A stretch of DNA of 64,000 nt from Paenibacillus anaericanus (GCF_003994475.1 NZ_RZNY01000020.1:1-64000); one strand, 5' to 3'; numbered from the stretch's first letter, positions 18,903-29,819 are shown. Notes: generated from the letters alone by a model not told the origin. Numbers and translations are program-made.

Positions 18903-20324
18903 GTGAATCAGAAGACCATCCGTGCAGAATTGGAAGACTACCTAAAGAAAAATTACATAACTATTAACCAATTTGCAGAAGTATCGGGAGTGAATTCAGG
19001 AACTCTGAGTAGTTTTATTAACGGTAATCGCTCTATTTCTATACCGAAATTAGACCATATCACAGAGGGCATGGGACTAAAGGAAGGAACTTTCTATGAT
19101 TTATATGTAGACGAGTGCTTTACCCATCCTTCCCTTAATTGGAGGCGTCTTCGGCCACTATTATATCGTTGTGCGGAGTTAGACAAGTTAGATTGCATTG
19201 GTAGGTTATTGGAGATGATGACTAACAATCTATCCTATACTCCCTTATTATTCGATATAGCAGAAGACTTATTTAAGCAAGGACAGCGTGCTGCTGCGGC
19301 GCTACTATATGAGAGAGTGGCCGAAAGCGAAAAGTATCAGCATTCAGAAAGGTTGGCACTTTGTCAGTATCGATTATTTATCTTGGCGTTATGTAAGGAT
19401 CATGCAAAGAACCTTCGAGCGGCATTGCGATTTGAAGGATTTGTTGGCCGACTTGATGAAATGGATCAGCTTGATGCCATGAAGGATCTAGCAAATACAT
19501 ATCTTACTTTGCATATGTGGGATAAAATGGATAAGGTCGCAAAGAGAATGGAGCGTTTAGCGAATATTCATTACAAATACAGATATGAACAAAGTAGAAA
19601 GGAGGAATTTCATAAAGATCCCACCATGCCATTATTCGCATATATCTTATATGCTCATATACTATGCTCAAGTGTTTGTGTTGAACGCGGAGATTACGAT
19701 TTAGGATTACAATATGTTTCTCTCTACTCGGATATGAGTTGGGTACGTGAGGATACTGAGGAATCGCATCGATTGATGAATCAATGTAAAATGTGGGCCA
19801 AAGCTAATTCCTATCTTATTAGGCTCATGAAGGGAGAAATCGAGGTCCTCCCTGAGTATGTAGCTTATATTGAACAATATGAAGAAGAAATTCTTCTAGC
19901 CTTATTTATGATACTTCAAATTGCTAATCGCAACCAATTTAATGTGGATGATATACTCCTTCGCTTTGAGCATCAGATTCCTGAATTTAAAGCTCGACAA
20001 GGAGAAGAAGGAAGGTATACTCCGCTGGTTATCGAAGATCGTTATGCTCATTTTATGGCGGAATTAACCCTATATTATATGAACAGGGGAGAATATGAAA
20101 AAGGCATGAAATATATGCTGGCAGGACTCGAATCAGCTCTTAAAATTAATAGTAAGATTTGTATTATTAGGTATGTAGGTTTATTTGAACAATTCCGTTA
20201 TGCCGCATCGCTTGAATCCCAAATAATTTATAAAAATCTAATTTGTAACGTGCAAAATAATAATCTTGCTGTATCGAATCTATTAATTATGGAGTCGGAT
20301 AGTGATAACTATACGTATAGTTAA
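18903..20324 (+). CDS. HTH-TPR transcriptional regulator, RRNPP-type peptide receptor (copy 2)
   Basis: A 473-residue close paralogue of the neighbouring receptor. It has the same HTH (ITINQFAEVSGVNSGTLSSF), the same middle region (YERVAESEKYQHSERLALCQ) and an alignable C-terminus up to the last ~20 residues, where they diverge. The start is GTG 18903 after GGAAGGTG, at the same position as copy 1; the open frame upstream has no SD. Unlike copy 1 it is not followed by a peptide ORF: a terminator begins within a few bases. It may respond to the peptide encoded between the two receptors, or have lost its own. Confidence 0.85.
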   Translation: MNQKTIRAELEDYLKKNYITINQFAEVSGVNSGTLSSFINGNRSISIPKLDHITEGMGLKEGTFYDLYVDECFTHPSLNWRRLRPLLYRCAELDKLDCIGRLLEMMTNNLSYTPLLFDIAEDLFKQGQRAAAALLYERVAESEKYQHSERLALCQYRLFILALCKDHAKNLRAALRFEGFVGRLDEMDQLDAMKDLANTYLTLHMWDKMDKVAKRMERLANIHYKYRYEQSRKEEFHKDPTMPLFAYILYAHILCSSVCVERGDYDLGLQYVSLYSDMSWVREDTEESHRLMNQCKMWAKANSYLIRLMKGEIEVLPEYVAYIEQYEEEILLALFMILQIANRNQFNVDDILLRFEHQIPEFKARQGEEGRYTPLVIEDRYAHFMAELTLYYMNRGEYEKGMKYMLAGLESALKINSKICIIRYVGLFEQFRYAASLESQIIYKNLICNVQNNNLAVSNLLIMESDSDNYTYS

Positions 20325-20329
20325 TTAGC

Positions 20330-20367
20330 AGAGCGTTCCCGGAGTAATCCGAGAACGCTCTTTTTTT
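20330..20367 (+). terminator. Terminator of receptor copy 2
   Basis: AGAGCGTTC-CGGA pairs with TCCG-GAACGCTCT, followed by seven T. Confidence 0.93.
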
Positions 20368-20495
20368 ATTAGGACAATTAGCTTGCTAATGAATAGGTCG
20401 TAGGGAGTGCTCTCCAATCCCCTCTATACTGCATTCTGGAGTAAAACCTATATTTTGACATTTGCCTCTATTATATTACATAGGGGGTCGTGTTA

Positions 20496-20666
20496 ATGAG
20501 AGAAGCTGAGGTTATTCAGAAGAGAATTGAATGTGAGAGAATAGAGCTTTATCGAATGGAAAAGAAGCACGGCGGGTTTGTACATCCAAAGGTAATTAAG
20601 CAGTCTATGAGATTAGATGAATTAATTAATATGTATAATAGAGCAATGTATAGTTGTAGTAAATAA
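20496..20666 (+). CDS. Spo0E-like aspartyl-phosphate phosphatase
   Basis: A 56-residue protein (MREAEVIQKRIECERIEL...). It has two helices joined by GGFVHPKVIKQS and the Spo0E-family signature S-x-x-LDELI-x-x-YN (SMRLDELINMYN). Family members dephosphorylate Spo0A~P and so delay sporulation. ATG 20496 follows GGGGGT. A TTGACA box at 20455-20460, with a weak -10 near 20477, may be its promoter. It stands alone, 170 bp after the receptor cluster; RRNPP receptors of the Rap type act on the same phosphorelay, so a functional link is possible but unproven. Nothing is recognised between 20667 and the tRNA. Confidence 0.8.
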   Translation: MREAEVIQKRIECERIELYRMEKKHGGFVHPKVIKQSMRLDELINMYNRAMYSCSK

Positions 20667-20849
20667 ATCTGCGTTTACTCTGAGAGGTTGTGTGAAATAT
20701 GTCACAAATCAATCTTTTTTAGTATGCGAAAAATAGAGTTTAACTTAGGAAGTTATTCATTATACTTCTGTATTCTAATATATTCCTTGTATTGCTATGT
20801 CATTCGTGATATTATCTGACTATCGGTTTTTTTTAGTATTGTTTAATTA

Positions 20850-20923
20850 CGGGACGTAGCTCAGCTTGGTAGAGCACCTGGTTTGGGACCAGGGGGTCGC
20901 ATGTTCAAATCGTGTCGTCCCGA
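20850..20923 (+). tRNA. tRNA-Pro (anticodon TGG)
   Basis: Acceptor CGGGACG pairs with CGTCCCG. The anticodon stem CCTGG/CCAGG presents TGG at 20884-20886. Discriminator A; the CCA is not encoded. It is a lone tRNA gene outside the main cluster. Confidence 0.96.
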
Positions 20924-20939
20924 TTTAGCTAGAACAATC

Positions 20940-21006
20940 AAAGCATCGCAAAAGATATTTCTTGGGAGTTTTCCTCCGAGTTGTATCCTAGCAGATGCTT
21001 TTTTTG
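20940..21006 (+). terminator. Probable terminator of tRNA-Pro with a long structured loop
   Basis: AAAGCATC (20940-20947) pairs with GATGCTTT (20994-21001), followed by more T. The 46-base loop contains a second imperfect hairpin (CTTGGGAG/CCTCCGAG), so the whole is a two-stem structure. Confidence 0.6.
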
Positions 21007-21140
21007 TATTTTATCCAAATGTCAGGTTACTCAAACTGTGTATGGTGAAAACCATACGATTGTCCTAAGTGACAATTGTTGTATATTTGTAGATCTCGAA
21101 GGCCACAATATACAATAAAGTCCGATAGAAGGGGATTATC

Positions 21141-21824
21141 GTGAATATCTTCCAAATTAAAAAACAACTCAGAAGCCGATGGAAAAGATGGAGACGCGCA
21201 ATTTGGACCATTAGTGCATGTGGTTTGGTTGCTATGATGGCTTGGATCGGGTTACTGTTGTCTGAACAAATGGAGGATTTAATGACTAAAGAGCCCATCG
21301 TTCAAGAAACGCTCGGCATGATCATGGACGCTGCGGCACCTTCAGAACCTCCTAAAGAGTGGGTAGAGACCCTTATGAAAACAGACCAAGCGCGGATCGT
21401 ACATTTAAATAAAATTTATACATGCGGTGAAGAAAGTGACGTTCTTGGCATTATGAGACCGGAGGAAGTTGCTTCACTGCTGAAGGAGCACCCAGATTGG
21501 GAAGGACATTTGGGGGCTGGCGGAGATGTGTGGCTGGATGAAAGAATTAACGGATTGTCCGACATTTGTAAACGAAATGGATATATAGGCATCGATAATA
21601 TGGGTAACTTAAGTCTGTTTGAAGGCCCTCCGAAAAAAGAAAAGGTGCTTAAAACATTTTTTCAGCTAGATGTAGAAACGATGGAGAGTGTTCTGCCTGA
21701 TGAAGTGTTAAAGCAGCTTCAAGAGGGAATTCGAATACAAGATGTCGAAGAGTACAACAGTGTATTATCAACTTTTAGTGACTATGCCTTGGAACAAACT
21801 GAGAAGGTAATGCAACAAAACTGA
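21141..21824 (+). CDS. bofC: BofC-like forespore regulator (intercompartmental signalling)
   Basis: A 227-residue protein with one N-terminal membrane/export segment at about 24-41 and a C-terminal BofC-like domain (YTCGEESDVLGIM, PEEVASLLKEHPDW, VWLDERINGLSDICKRNGYIG). In B. subtilis BofC is made in the forespore and restrains SpoIVB, the protease that triggers SigK processing. Its position just before the ruv genes matches the B. subtilis order, which supports the name. The start is GTG after AAGGGG. Confidence 0.8.
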   Translation: MNIFQIKKQLRSRWKRWRRAIWTISACGLVAMMAWIGLLLSEQMEDLMTKEPIVQETLGMIMDAAAPSEPPKEWVETLMKTDQARIVHLNKIYTCGEESDVLGIMRPEEVASLLKEHPDWEGHLGAGGDVWLDERINGLSDICKRNGYIGIDNMGNLSLFEGPPKKEKVLKTFFQLDVETMESVLPDEVLKQLQEGIRIQDVEEYNSVLSTFSDYALEQTEKVMQQN

Positions 21825-21907
21825 CTAACTCGCTCTCGAGTATGGTTGGTGCAATAATGTACGATCTCGCAATCAGAGTGTAGAGTCTCAACATAATATT
21901 ATTATAT

Positions 21908-21940
21908 GACGGTATAGCCTTGTGGCTATACCGTCTTTGT
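21908..21940 (+). terminator. Terminator of bofC
   Basis: A perfect 12-bp stem GACGGTATAGCC (21908-21919) with 21924-21935 and a TTGT loop, followed by a short T-rich tail. Confidence 0.88.
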
Positions 21941-22068
21941 CATTTATTCATTTGTAGAGAGCGCCTATCTTATTTTTGCCAAACTATTTCCTCTAATCGT
22001 GTTATCTTTGCTATAATAAAATTGAATACATATGTTCGCTTAATGTGAACATTGGGGAGAGATTAGGC

Positions 22069-22572
22069 TTGCGAATATTAGGTATTGATCCCGGCTTAGC
22101 AATTGTCGGTTTTGGTTTTATTGATAAAGAAGGTAGCAAATGTACACCAGTACAGTATGGGTGTATTCAGACAAAGGCGCATACGCCAGAAGAAGAGAGG
22201 CTGCTTCATGTTTATGAAGGGATGGTTCAGCTTATCGAAAAATATCAACCAGATATGGTAGCGCTAGAGAAACTTTTCTTCAATCGTAACGTAAGCACAG
22301 CATTGCCAGTTGCACAAGCCAGAGGCGTACTTGTATTGGCTGCAATTCAAAAAGGACTGCCTGTATCAGAATATACACCGATGCAAGTCAAGCAAGCTGT
22401 CGTTGGATATGGTAAGGCAGAGAAGAAGCAAGTTCAAGAAATGACCCGGATGTTCCTTAAACTTCAGGCTATTCCAAAGCCCGATGATGTAGCGGATGCA
22501 CTGGCTGTTGCGATATGTCATGCACACTCTTATACATTAAATTCTAAGATAAATGAGGTACTTCGATCATGA
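22069..22572 (+). CDS. ruvC: Holliday junction resolvase RuvC
   Basis: A 167-residue endonuclease that cuts four-way DNA junctions after RuvAB branch migration. The acidic catalytic set is visible: D7 (GIDPG), E67 (ALEKLFF), and D140/D143 in KPDDVADALAVAICH. The start is TTG 22069 after GGGGAGAG, giving the canonical LRILGIDPG N-terminus; an upstream GTG at 22045 would add eight unsupported residues. Its stop overlaps the ruvA start by four bases, so they are translationally coupled. B. subtilis lacks RuvC and uses RecU, so this gene marks a difference from Bacillus. Confidence 0.96.
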   Translation: MRILGIDPGLAIVGFGFIDKEGSKCTPVQYGCIQTKAHTPEEERLLHVYEGMVQLIEKYQPDMVALEKLFFNRNVSTALPVAQARGVLVLAAIQKGLPVSEYTPMQVKQAVVGYGKAEKKQVQEMTRMFLKLQAIPKPDDVADALAVAICHAHSYTLNSKINEVLRS

Positions 22573-23186
22573 TCGATTTTTTACGGGGACAAGTTGCTCA
22601 ACTCGAGAGAGAATACGTTGTATTAGATGTTCATGGTGTAGGTTATCGTGTGTTTTGTCCAAATCCTTATTGCTTCGCTGCTAAGAATGAGGAGCCAGTG
22701 ACGATATATATTCATCATAATGTTCGTGAAGATGCGATTCTGCTGTTCGGATTTGAGACCAAAGAAGAGCAGAAGTTATTTCGCAAACTGATTGAAGTAT
22801 CGGGGATTGGACCACGCGTAGCGCTCGGTATTCTTAGCGGGGGGAATCCTAAAGCTGTGGTTACGGCCATTCAGCAGGAGAATATTAACTTTTTAATTAA
22901 ACTACCAGGGATAGGTAGAAAGACAGCACAACGTATGATAATAGATTTGAAGGACAAGTTGGAAGAAATGGGCGGAGCATCTCTGTTTGATCCCATTCCT
23001 AGTGGGATGGAGATTCCCCAAGATAATAATCTTGGATGGCCTGAAGCCAGAGAGGGATTGAAGGCTCTTGGTTACACGGATGCTGAGTTAGACCGAGTAT
23101 GGCAAGTATTGAAGGATAACGTAAGTTCGGATGAGGCAGTCGATTCAGTCATGAAGAAGGCCCTTAAGTTACTATATGCAGGTTAA
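22569..23186 (+). CDS. ruvA: Holliday junction branch-migration protein RuvA
   Basis: A 205-residue DNA-binding subunit of the RuvAB branch-migration motor. N-terminal OB-fold (MIDFLRGQVAQLEREYVVLD), two helix-hairpin-helix motifs (VSGIGPRVALGIL and LPGIGRKTAQRMI) and a C-terminal domain that contacts RuvB (EAREGLKALGYTDAELDRVW). Length is normal. It overlaps ruvC by four bases and lies 37 bp before ruvB. Confidence 0.98.
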   Translation: MIDFLRGQVAQLEREYVVLDVHGVGYRVFCPNPYCFAAKNEEPVTIYIHHNVREDAILLFGFETKEEQKLFRKLIEVSGIGPRVALGILSGGNPKAVVTAIQQENINFLIKLPGIGRKTAQRMIIDLKDKLEEMGGASLFDPIPSGMEIPQDNNLGWPEAREGLKALGYTDAELDRVWQVLKDNVSSDEAVDSVMKKALKLLYAG

Positions 23187-23223
23187 AAACAAGGTTGAAG
23201 TATGTAAGGAAAGGGAGTGAGCG

Positions 23224-24234
23224 ATGATGGAAGACCGTATCATATCCACGAATTTGATGATGGAAGACCAGGCGGTGGAATTCAGCCTTCGCCCTCGTTA
23301 TTTAGCAGAATACATTGGACAGACTCGAATCAAAGAAAACTTACAAATTTATATAGAGGCAGCTAAAATGCGCAAGGAAGCACTCGATCACGTCTTGCTC
23401 TACGGTCCGCCAGGACTTGGTAAGACAACGCTTGCGAATATTATCGCTAACGAATTGGGTGTGACTTTGCGCACGACATCTGGGCCGGCTATTGAACGCC
23501 CTGGTGATCTGGCAGCGCTACTGACGAATTTGCAAGAGGGAGATGTCCTCTTTATAGATGAAATCCATCGTCTACATCGGACTGTAGAGGAAGTTCTCTA
23601 TCCGGCGATGGAGGATTTCGCGCTGGACATTATGATCGGTAAAGGACCTAGTGCTCGTTCGGTTCGACTTGATTTACCCCCGTTCACCTTGATAGGAGCA
23701 ACGACCCGGGCTGGACTTCTGTCGGCCCCACTAAGGGATAGATTCGGGGTAGTTAGCCGGCTGGAATTCTATAGTGTGGATGAACTAAGTTATATCGTGA
23801 GCCGCGGAGCTGACATTTTTGGGATTGAAATCATTGGAGATGCCGCTGATGAAATCGCACTTCGTTCTAGGGGGACTCCACGGATTGCTAATCGTTTGTT
23901 GAAGCGGGTTAGAGACTATGCTCAGGTTCGTGGTGACGGCCTCATAACATCTGATATCACAAGCGAAGCGCTGCAAATGTTACAAGTGGATCCGATGGGC
24001 CTAGATCAGATTGATCACAAAATGCTGAGAGCTATGATTACAAGTTTTCGTGGTGGTCCAGTTGGATTGGACACGATTGCTGCAACAATTGGAGAAGAGA
24101 GTCAAACGATCGAAGATGTGTATGAGCCCTATTTACTACAAATTGGTTATTTACAACGTACACCTAGGGGACGAATTGTAGCTCCGGCTGCCTATCATCA
24201 TTTGGGGTTACCTATACCTGAGGATCTGCGATAA
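23224..24234 (+). CDS. ruvB: Holliday junction ATPase RuvB
   Basis: A 336-residue AAA+ motor that forms hexameric rings around DNA at junctions. Walker [12 protein letters not shown], Walker B FIDEIHR, sensor [10 protein letters not shown], arginine finger region LRDRFG, and a C-terminal winged helix ([14 protein letters not shown]). ATG 23224 follows GGGAG; an ATG three bases later would work as well. Confidence 0.98.
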   Translation: MMEDRIISTNLMMEDQAVEFSLRPRYLAEYIGQTRIKENLQIYIEAAKMRKEALDHVLLYGPPGLGKTTLANIIANELGVTLRTTSGPAIERPGDLAALLTNLQEGDVLFIDEIHRLHRTVEEVLYPAMEDFALDIMIGKGPSARSVRLDLPPFTLIGATTRAGLLSAPLRDRFGVVSRLEFYSVDELSYIVSRGADIFGIEIIGDAADEIALRSRGTPRIANRLLKRVRDYAQVRGDGLITSDITSEALQMLQVDPMGLDQIDHKMLRAMITSFRGGPVGLDTIAATIGEESQTIEDVYEPYLLQIGYLQRTPRGRIVAPAAYHHLGLPIPEDLR

Positions 24235-24267
24235 TTTTTTATACATCATGAAGGAGGAATTTGCAAC

Positions 24268-26364
24268 GTGAAAGATACTAAACGAACATTTGCGATGGTT
24301 AAGTGGGGCAAGGGAATATTGGCGGGTCTTCTGCTCGCTACTGCGTTGCAACTTCCGGCATCTGCTGATTCTTTACCAGATACACGCGTTAGAGTTGCTA
24401 TGTACCTGGATATGGGCACGACTTATCGATCGACTATACCAGCAGTTACACTTAAGGCAGATTCAGCTTGGAAAGTCAGTCCTCAGAATGGTTGGGACGC
24501 ATGGGCTAATTTAGCAGCCGGAGAGTCTGTTCGCTTCAGTGTAGACGGATATAAAGTAAAGGCGCTTCAAAGCTCGGACTGGAACGTGGTGTCAGCTGCA
24601 GCTAAGAAGCTTCAGAATACAACGGATCGACCTGTTGTGTTTGCCCTTGATCAACCGGCAGGAACTGTATATCAAATATTTACAGGACCCTATGCTAGTG
24701 TAGATGAAGCGAACAAAGCGGCGAGTCGTGTTGAAAGCTCTATTTCCAGTCAGTTAGGTGGACAAAAGCCCGTTGCCAAGGGAAGCAATTATTATTCAGT
24801 AGGAACCTTTGGAAGTCAGGGCGAAGCCGAATCGCTTCGTCAATCGTTAACATCTCAAGGTATCGATGCTGTTGCAGTGCTGACAGGTCCACAGCAGTAC
24901 GCTGTTTGGACAGGCGGGGCTACAAGTGAAGCGGAATTAACGTTAACTAAGGGGCAACTAGACCAAGTTGGAGGTAATCTCCAGATAACTGTTGTTAACA
25001 ATACGGACCCTGCACTGATCCTTCACCGTGATGTAACACTTAATTTAACAACACCTTCTGCCGTGTCTCATTATGAACTTAGTGGTAACGGGGCTAAATT
25101 TATGATTTCAGGAAATGGTGACATGATTACTCAGGTAGTTGAACGGTCAGCGCGTAAATATCGGGGAGAGTTCGAGGTTAGTTCAGTGAACGGACAACTT
25201 GCTCTCGTCAATGAACTTCCTTTAGAGCAATATTTATATTCTGTAGTTGCTGCTGAAGTACCAAGTTCTTGGCCTAAGGAGTCGTTAAAGGCTCAGGCCG
25301 TGGCAGCACGTAGTTATGCGCTTTATAATGCAGGGATTAACAAATTCAAAGTGGCTGGGCTTGTGGATACCACTTTAAGCCAAAAATATAACGGTGTTGA
25401 TAATGAAGTTGCTAGTGTAATACAAGCTGTAGACAGTACGGCGGGTGAGGTTATCAAGTCCAATGGTAAGGTTGTTGAAGGAATATTCTCATCCAATAGT
25501 GGGGGAGTAACCGCAGATTCTTCGGAAGTGTGGAATAGCATCAACTCGACATTTACTAGTGTGAGTAGTGATGAGGATAAGGTAGCTCAGTCTTCATTGA
25601 AATCGTGGTATTATGTACTTTTATCGAATGGTACAACAGGATATGTACGTGAAGACAATGTTGTTTTATCCGGAAGTAATACCTCTGCTGGTTTATCCAA
25701 ATTAACTGTAACATCTAGTGCTGTTAATGTACGTCCGCTACCTTTGATTCAATCTGATGTTAATCCAGTGGCCAAAATAAATCCAGGGGATCAGGTCATT
25801 GCATTGGCTAAAGTGGACGAGTCAAGCTCCTATGCTTGGATTCGTGGACCATTTACTTCGGATCAATTGCTGAAATCTCTAAAAGGTAAGGTTTCACCGG
25901 ATGCACCATCTCCTATCATTAATCTAGAAGTTTCCCAAAGAGGACCTTCTGGACGAGTGACTGAAGTGAAGGCGAATGGGCAAGTGTTGGGTGTGAAGAA
26001 TCCAGATTCCCTGCGGTCTGCATTAAACGGATTGCCGAGTACATTGTTTGATATTGTAGCTACCGGAAGGTATACTGTACAAGGTGCCGGGGACATTACA
26101 ACTACGGGTACTGCAACAACGGCAACAACTGTTTTGTCGGCTTCAGGTTCCAAGACATGGAGCGGCGGGAATATGGTCGTTATGGATGGAAGCGGGACTG
26201 CGCGAGTTGTCGATCAGAACAATCAATTTATGTTTGTTGGTAAAGGGTATGGCCATGGCATCGGAATGTCCCAATGGGGGGCAAAGGGAATGGCAGATGC
26301 GGGGTATGATTACCTACAAATATTGCAACACTACTATCAGAATGTGACTATTACTAAGGACTGA
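24268..26364 (+). CDS. Secreted SpoIID/LytB-domain protein with SPOR repeats and an inserted SH3-like domain
   Basis: A 698-residue exported protein. Signal peptide at about 10-33 (ending SASA). Two SPOR-like repeats at about 130-220 ([33 protein letters not shown]) should bind denuded glycan. The SpoIID/LytB domain is split: first part at about 290-440 ([46 protein letters not shown]), second at about 560-698 ([19 protein letters not shown]). Between them (443-534) sits an SH3b-like segment ([11 protein letters not shown]...[16 protein letters not shown]). SpoIID is a lytic transglycosylase acting in engulfment; this larger protein may be a vegetative or spore-wall relative. The start is GTG after AAGGAGG. 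It lies between ruvB and queA, 9 bp before queA. Confidence 0.85.
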   Translation: MKDTKRTFAMVKWGKGILAGLLLATALQLPASADSLPDTRVRVAMYLDMGTTYRSTIPAVTLKADSAWKVSPQNGWDAWANLAAGESVRFSVDGYKVKALQSSDWNVVSAAAKKLQNTTDRPVVFALDQPAGTVYQIFTGPYASVDEANKAASRVESSISSQLGGQKPVAKGSNYYSVGTFGSQGEAESLRQSLTSQGIDAVAVLTGPQQYAVWTGGATSEAELTLTKGQLDQVGGNLQITVVNNTDPALILHRDVTLNLTTPSAVSHYELSGNGAKFMISGNGDMITQVVERSARKYRGEFEVSSVNGQLALVNELPLEQYLYSVVAAEVPSSWPKESLKAQAVAARSYALYNAGINKFKVAGLVDTTLSQKYNGVDNEVASVIQAVDSTAGEVIKSNGKVVEGIFSSNSGGVTADSSEVWNSINSTFTSVSSDEDKVAQSSLKSWYYVLLSNGTTGYVREDNVVLSGSNTSAGLSKLTVTSSAVNVRPLPLIQSDVNPVAKINPGDQVIALAKVDESSSYAWIRGPFTSDQLLKSLKGKVSPDAPSPIINLEVSQRGPSGRVTEVKANGQVLGVKNPDSLRSALNGLPSTLFDIVATGRYTVQGAGDITTTGTATTATTVLSASGSKTWSGGNMVVMDGSGTARVVDQNNQFMFVGKGYGHGIGMSQWGAKGMADAGYDYLQILQHYYQNVTITKD

Positions 26365-26372
26365 AGCGTATT

Positions 26373-27401
26373 ATGAATGTAGATTTATATGATTTTCATC
26401 TTCCGGAGGAGTTAATTGCTCAGACCCCGCTCGTGGAACGGAGTGCCTCCAGACTATTAACTTTGAATAAAGAAGACGGTAGCATCAAGCACCATGTGTT
26501 TACCGATATACTGGACTATCTACGTCCTGGGGATACACTCGTATTAAATGATACGCGTGTGATCCCTGCACGATTGTTTGGTATCAAAGAAGACACCGGC
26601 GCGAAGGCGGAAGTGTTATTACTCAAAGATGTTGGTAATGACCGCTGGGAAGCACTCGTTAAGCCGGGAAAGAAGCTGAAAAATGGAGCCGTAATCATCT
26701 TTGGAGATGAACTTAAGGCAACAATTGAGGCTGAAAGTGATATGGGTGGGAGAATTCTCAAATTCTCTTACGAAGGTATCTTCAATGAAATATTGGACCG
26801 TCTAGGTCAAATGCCTCTTCCTCCATATATTAAGGAGAAGCTTGACGACCGTGAGCGTTATCAAACCGTATATTCCAAGGTTGAGGGTTCAGCAGCGGCA
26901 CCTACTGCCGGACTTCATTTCACGGAGGAACTACTTAGCCAGGTTGCAGAAAAAGGCGTCGATATCGCATTTGTAACGCTACATGTTGGACTAGGTACGT
27001 TTCGTCCAATGTCTGTAGATAGAGTAGAAGACCATGTGATGCATGATGAGTACTATATTCTGTCGCAGGAAACCGCGGATAAGTTGAATGAGACGAGAGC
27101 TAGAGGCGGAAGAGTGATAGCTGTAGGTACGACATCGGCTCGGACTTTGGAGACGGTGGCACAGCAATGTGGGACGGGCCCAATTGTCCCAAGTAGTGGT
27201 TGGACGGGGATATTTATTTATCCTGGTTACTCTTTCGGGCTTGTGAATGTTATGCTAACAAACTTTCACTTACCTAAATCAACGTTAGTGATGTTAGTTA
27301 GTGCATTGGCGGGGCGAGAACATATTATGAAGGCGTATCATGAAGCGATTGAACAGCAGTACCGTTTCTTTAGCTTTGGTGACGCAATGTTAATTTATTA
27401 A
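26373..27401 (+). CDS. queA: S-adenosylmethionine:tRNA ribosyltransferase-isomerase QueA
   Basis: A 342-residue cytoplasmic enzyme that moves the ribosyl moiety of SAM onto 7-aminomethyl-7-deazaguanine in tRNA to form epoxyqueuosine. Recognised by [53 protein letters not shown] and [10 protein letters not shown]. Full length. It follows the SpoIID-domain gene by 8 bp and precedes tgt, its pathway partner. Confidence 0.98.
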   Translation: MNVDLYDFHLPEELIAQTPLVERSASRLLTLNKEDGSIKHHVFTDILDYLRPGDTLVLNDTRVIPARLFGIKEDTGAKAEVLLLKDVGNDRWEALVKPGKKLKNGAVIIFGDELKATIEAESDMGGRILKFSYEGIFNEILDRLGQMPLPPYIKEKLDDRERYQTVYSKVEGSAAAPTAGLHFTEELLSQVAEKGVDIAFVTLHVGLGTFRPMSVDRVEDHVMHDEYYILSQETADKLNETRARGGRVIAVGTTSARTLETVAQQCGTGPIVPSSGWTGIFIYPGYSFGLVNVMLTNFHLPKSTLVMLVSALAGREHIMKAYHEAIEQQYRFFSFGDAMLIY

Positions 27402-28565
<1,164 letters not shown>

Positions 28566-28599
28566 GTGGTACAAGATATAATCGAAAGGGGGAAGAAAA

Positions 28600-28923
28600 A
28601 TGTTTCAATATGCAGCGGCTGGAACTGGTGGCAGCGGCGGTTTACTAACGATGATTGTTCCTTTTGTAATCATGTTTGCAGTATTTTACTTCTTGTTGAT
28701 TCGTCCTCAGAAGAAGAAACAGCAGACACGTAATGGTATGTTAAATGCATTGAAAAAAGGCGATAAAATCGTAACGATTGGCGGTTTGCACGGAACGATC
28801 GTGGAGTTAACTGACGATACAGTTGTTCTACGTGTCAATGATGTGACCAAACTGACATTTGACCGTAATTCGATTAGTCATAGTACGAGTACTAGCTCCG
28901 AAACGGAAATGGAAGTACGATAA
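28600..28923 (+). CDS. yajC: Preprotein translocase accessory subunit YajC
   Basis: A 107-residue protein with one membrane helix (LLTMIVPFVIMFAVFYFLLI), the typical RPQKKKQQ junction and a small cytoplasmic beta domain (LKKGDKIVTIGGLHGTI). YajC associates with SecDF and YidC at the translocon. ATG follows a strong GGGGGAAG-like SD. The tgt-yajC order is widely conserved. Confidence 0.96.
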   Translation: MFQYAAAGTGGSGGLLTMIVPFVIMFAVFYFLLIRPQKKKQQTRNGMLNALKKGDKIVTIGGLHGTIVELTDDTVVLRVNDVTKLTFDRNSISHSTSTSSETEMEVR

Positions 28924-28940
28924 CAAATCGTAAAAACAAC

Positions 28941-28986
28941 AAAGGAAAGAGCCTGTGATTAGATCACAGGCTCTTTCCTTTGTGCG
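28941..28986 (+). terminator. Terminator of the ruv-queA-tgt-yajC operon
   Basis: A perfect 19-bp inverted repeat (arm AAAGGAAAGAGCCTGTGAT, 28941-28959) with a 3-base loop. The symmetry lets it also serve the converging PAP2 gene. Confidence 0.92.
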
Positions 28987-28997
28987 CACTTTCACAG

Positions 28998-29819
28998 TTA
29001 GCTGCGTCTAGGAAGTGGTTGGTGATGAGGTTTGTATACTCGTTCGGCTAATTTGATACCGAGTCCAGAAGCAAGTGTGGCAAGAGCTACTCCGGCTACC
29101 ATGTCACTCATCCAATGAATTCCTAAATAGAAGATGGAGAAAACGATAATGAAGGCACTGAGCACTGCAATTACGGCCCAGCGGCGGTTCCCTGAACGTA
29201 CGGCTAGGATTGCCATGGAAACGGATATGGAAGTATGTAAACTAGGAAAACAGTTGTCGAGTCCAGAAAGTGGACGATAGATCGTGTTGAAGTTTGGAAA
29301 GGCTTCTAGCATGATAAAAGTCGCACCTGATTGCGGATAAGACCAAACTTCATTTACAGGGACGAACAAGTAAAATGGAATTGCGATCAAGTAGTTAATA
29401 ATTACAGTGAAACATGTTGCGTATAGAAATACTCCTCTGCGATCCCCCGCAAAAATTCCCAGTGATGCGATGATGAGCGCCTGAAACACAACAAGATAGA
29501 AGAACGAGGTCACATGTGTAATCCAAGGCGAGTGGAATAAATTTTGGAATGCTTGAACAAAGTGCCCTTCCAATTCGAATACCCATGGTGTGAAATCAAC
29601 GTTATAATCCATATGTTTTTCCCATGTAAGTTCAAATTTATTGATGAGCAGAACACCAACCATAAAGATAACCAGAAGCAGAAATCTTCTTGAAGTAAGC
29701 AATTCTCTCACTAGAGAGGAAATAGCGGTTAATGGATTTTTTGTAGAGCAAATCCAGATGAACATGATTGATATCAGTCCAGTAAGAAGCGATATCGTTT
29801 GTATGGATTCGAAAATCAA
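28998..29819 (-). CDS. PAP2-superfamily membrane phosphatase/phosphotransferase
   Basis: A 273-residue multispanning protein with about six membrane helices. The PAP2 active-site motifs are present in the variant seen in the AUR1-like branch: CFPSLHTS (motif 2) and GIHWMSDMVAG (motif 3, histidine and aspartate kept). Such enzymes hydrolyse or transfer lipid phosphates outside the membrane; the substrate cannot be read from sequence. The start is TTG, nine bases after GGAGG. It lies downstream of the TIGR04086-like gene on the same strand. Confidence 0.85.
   Translation of the reverse strand: MIFESIQTISLLTGLISIMFIWICSTKNPLTAISSLVRELLTSRRFLLLVIFMVGVLLINKFELTWEKHMDYNVDFTPWVFELEGHFVQAFQNLFHSPWITHVTSFFYLVVFQALIIASLGIFAGDRRGVFLYATCFTVIINYLIAIPFYLFVPVNEVWSYPQSGATFIMLEAFPNFNTIYRPLSGLDNCFPSLHTSISVSMAILAVRSGNRRWAVIAVLSAFIIVFSIFYLGIHWMSDMVAGVALATLASGLGIKLAERVYKPHHQPLPRRS

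Noticed and set aside
20200..20330. A second pro-peptide gene at the end of receptor copy 2
   Set aside because: No alternative-frame ORF with a start and export segment is present before the terminator.
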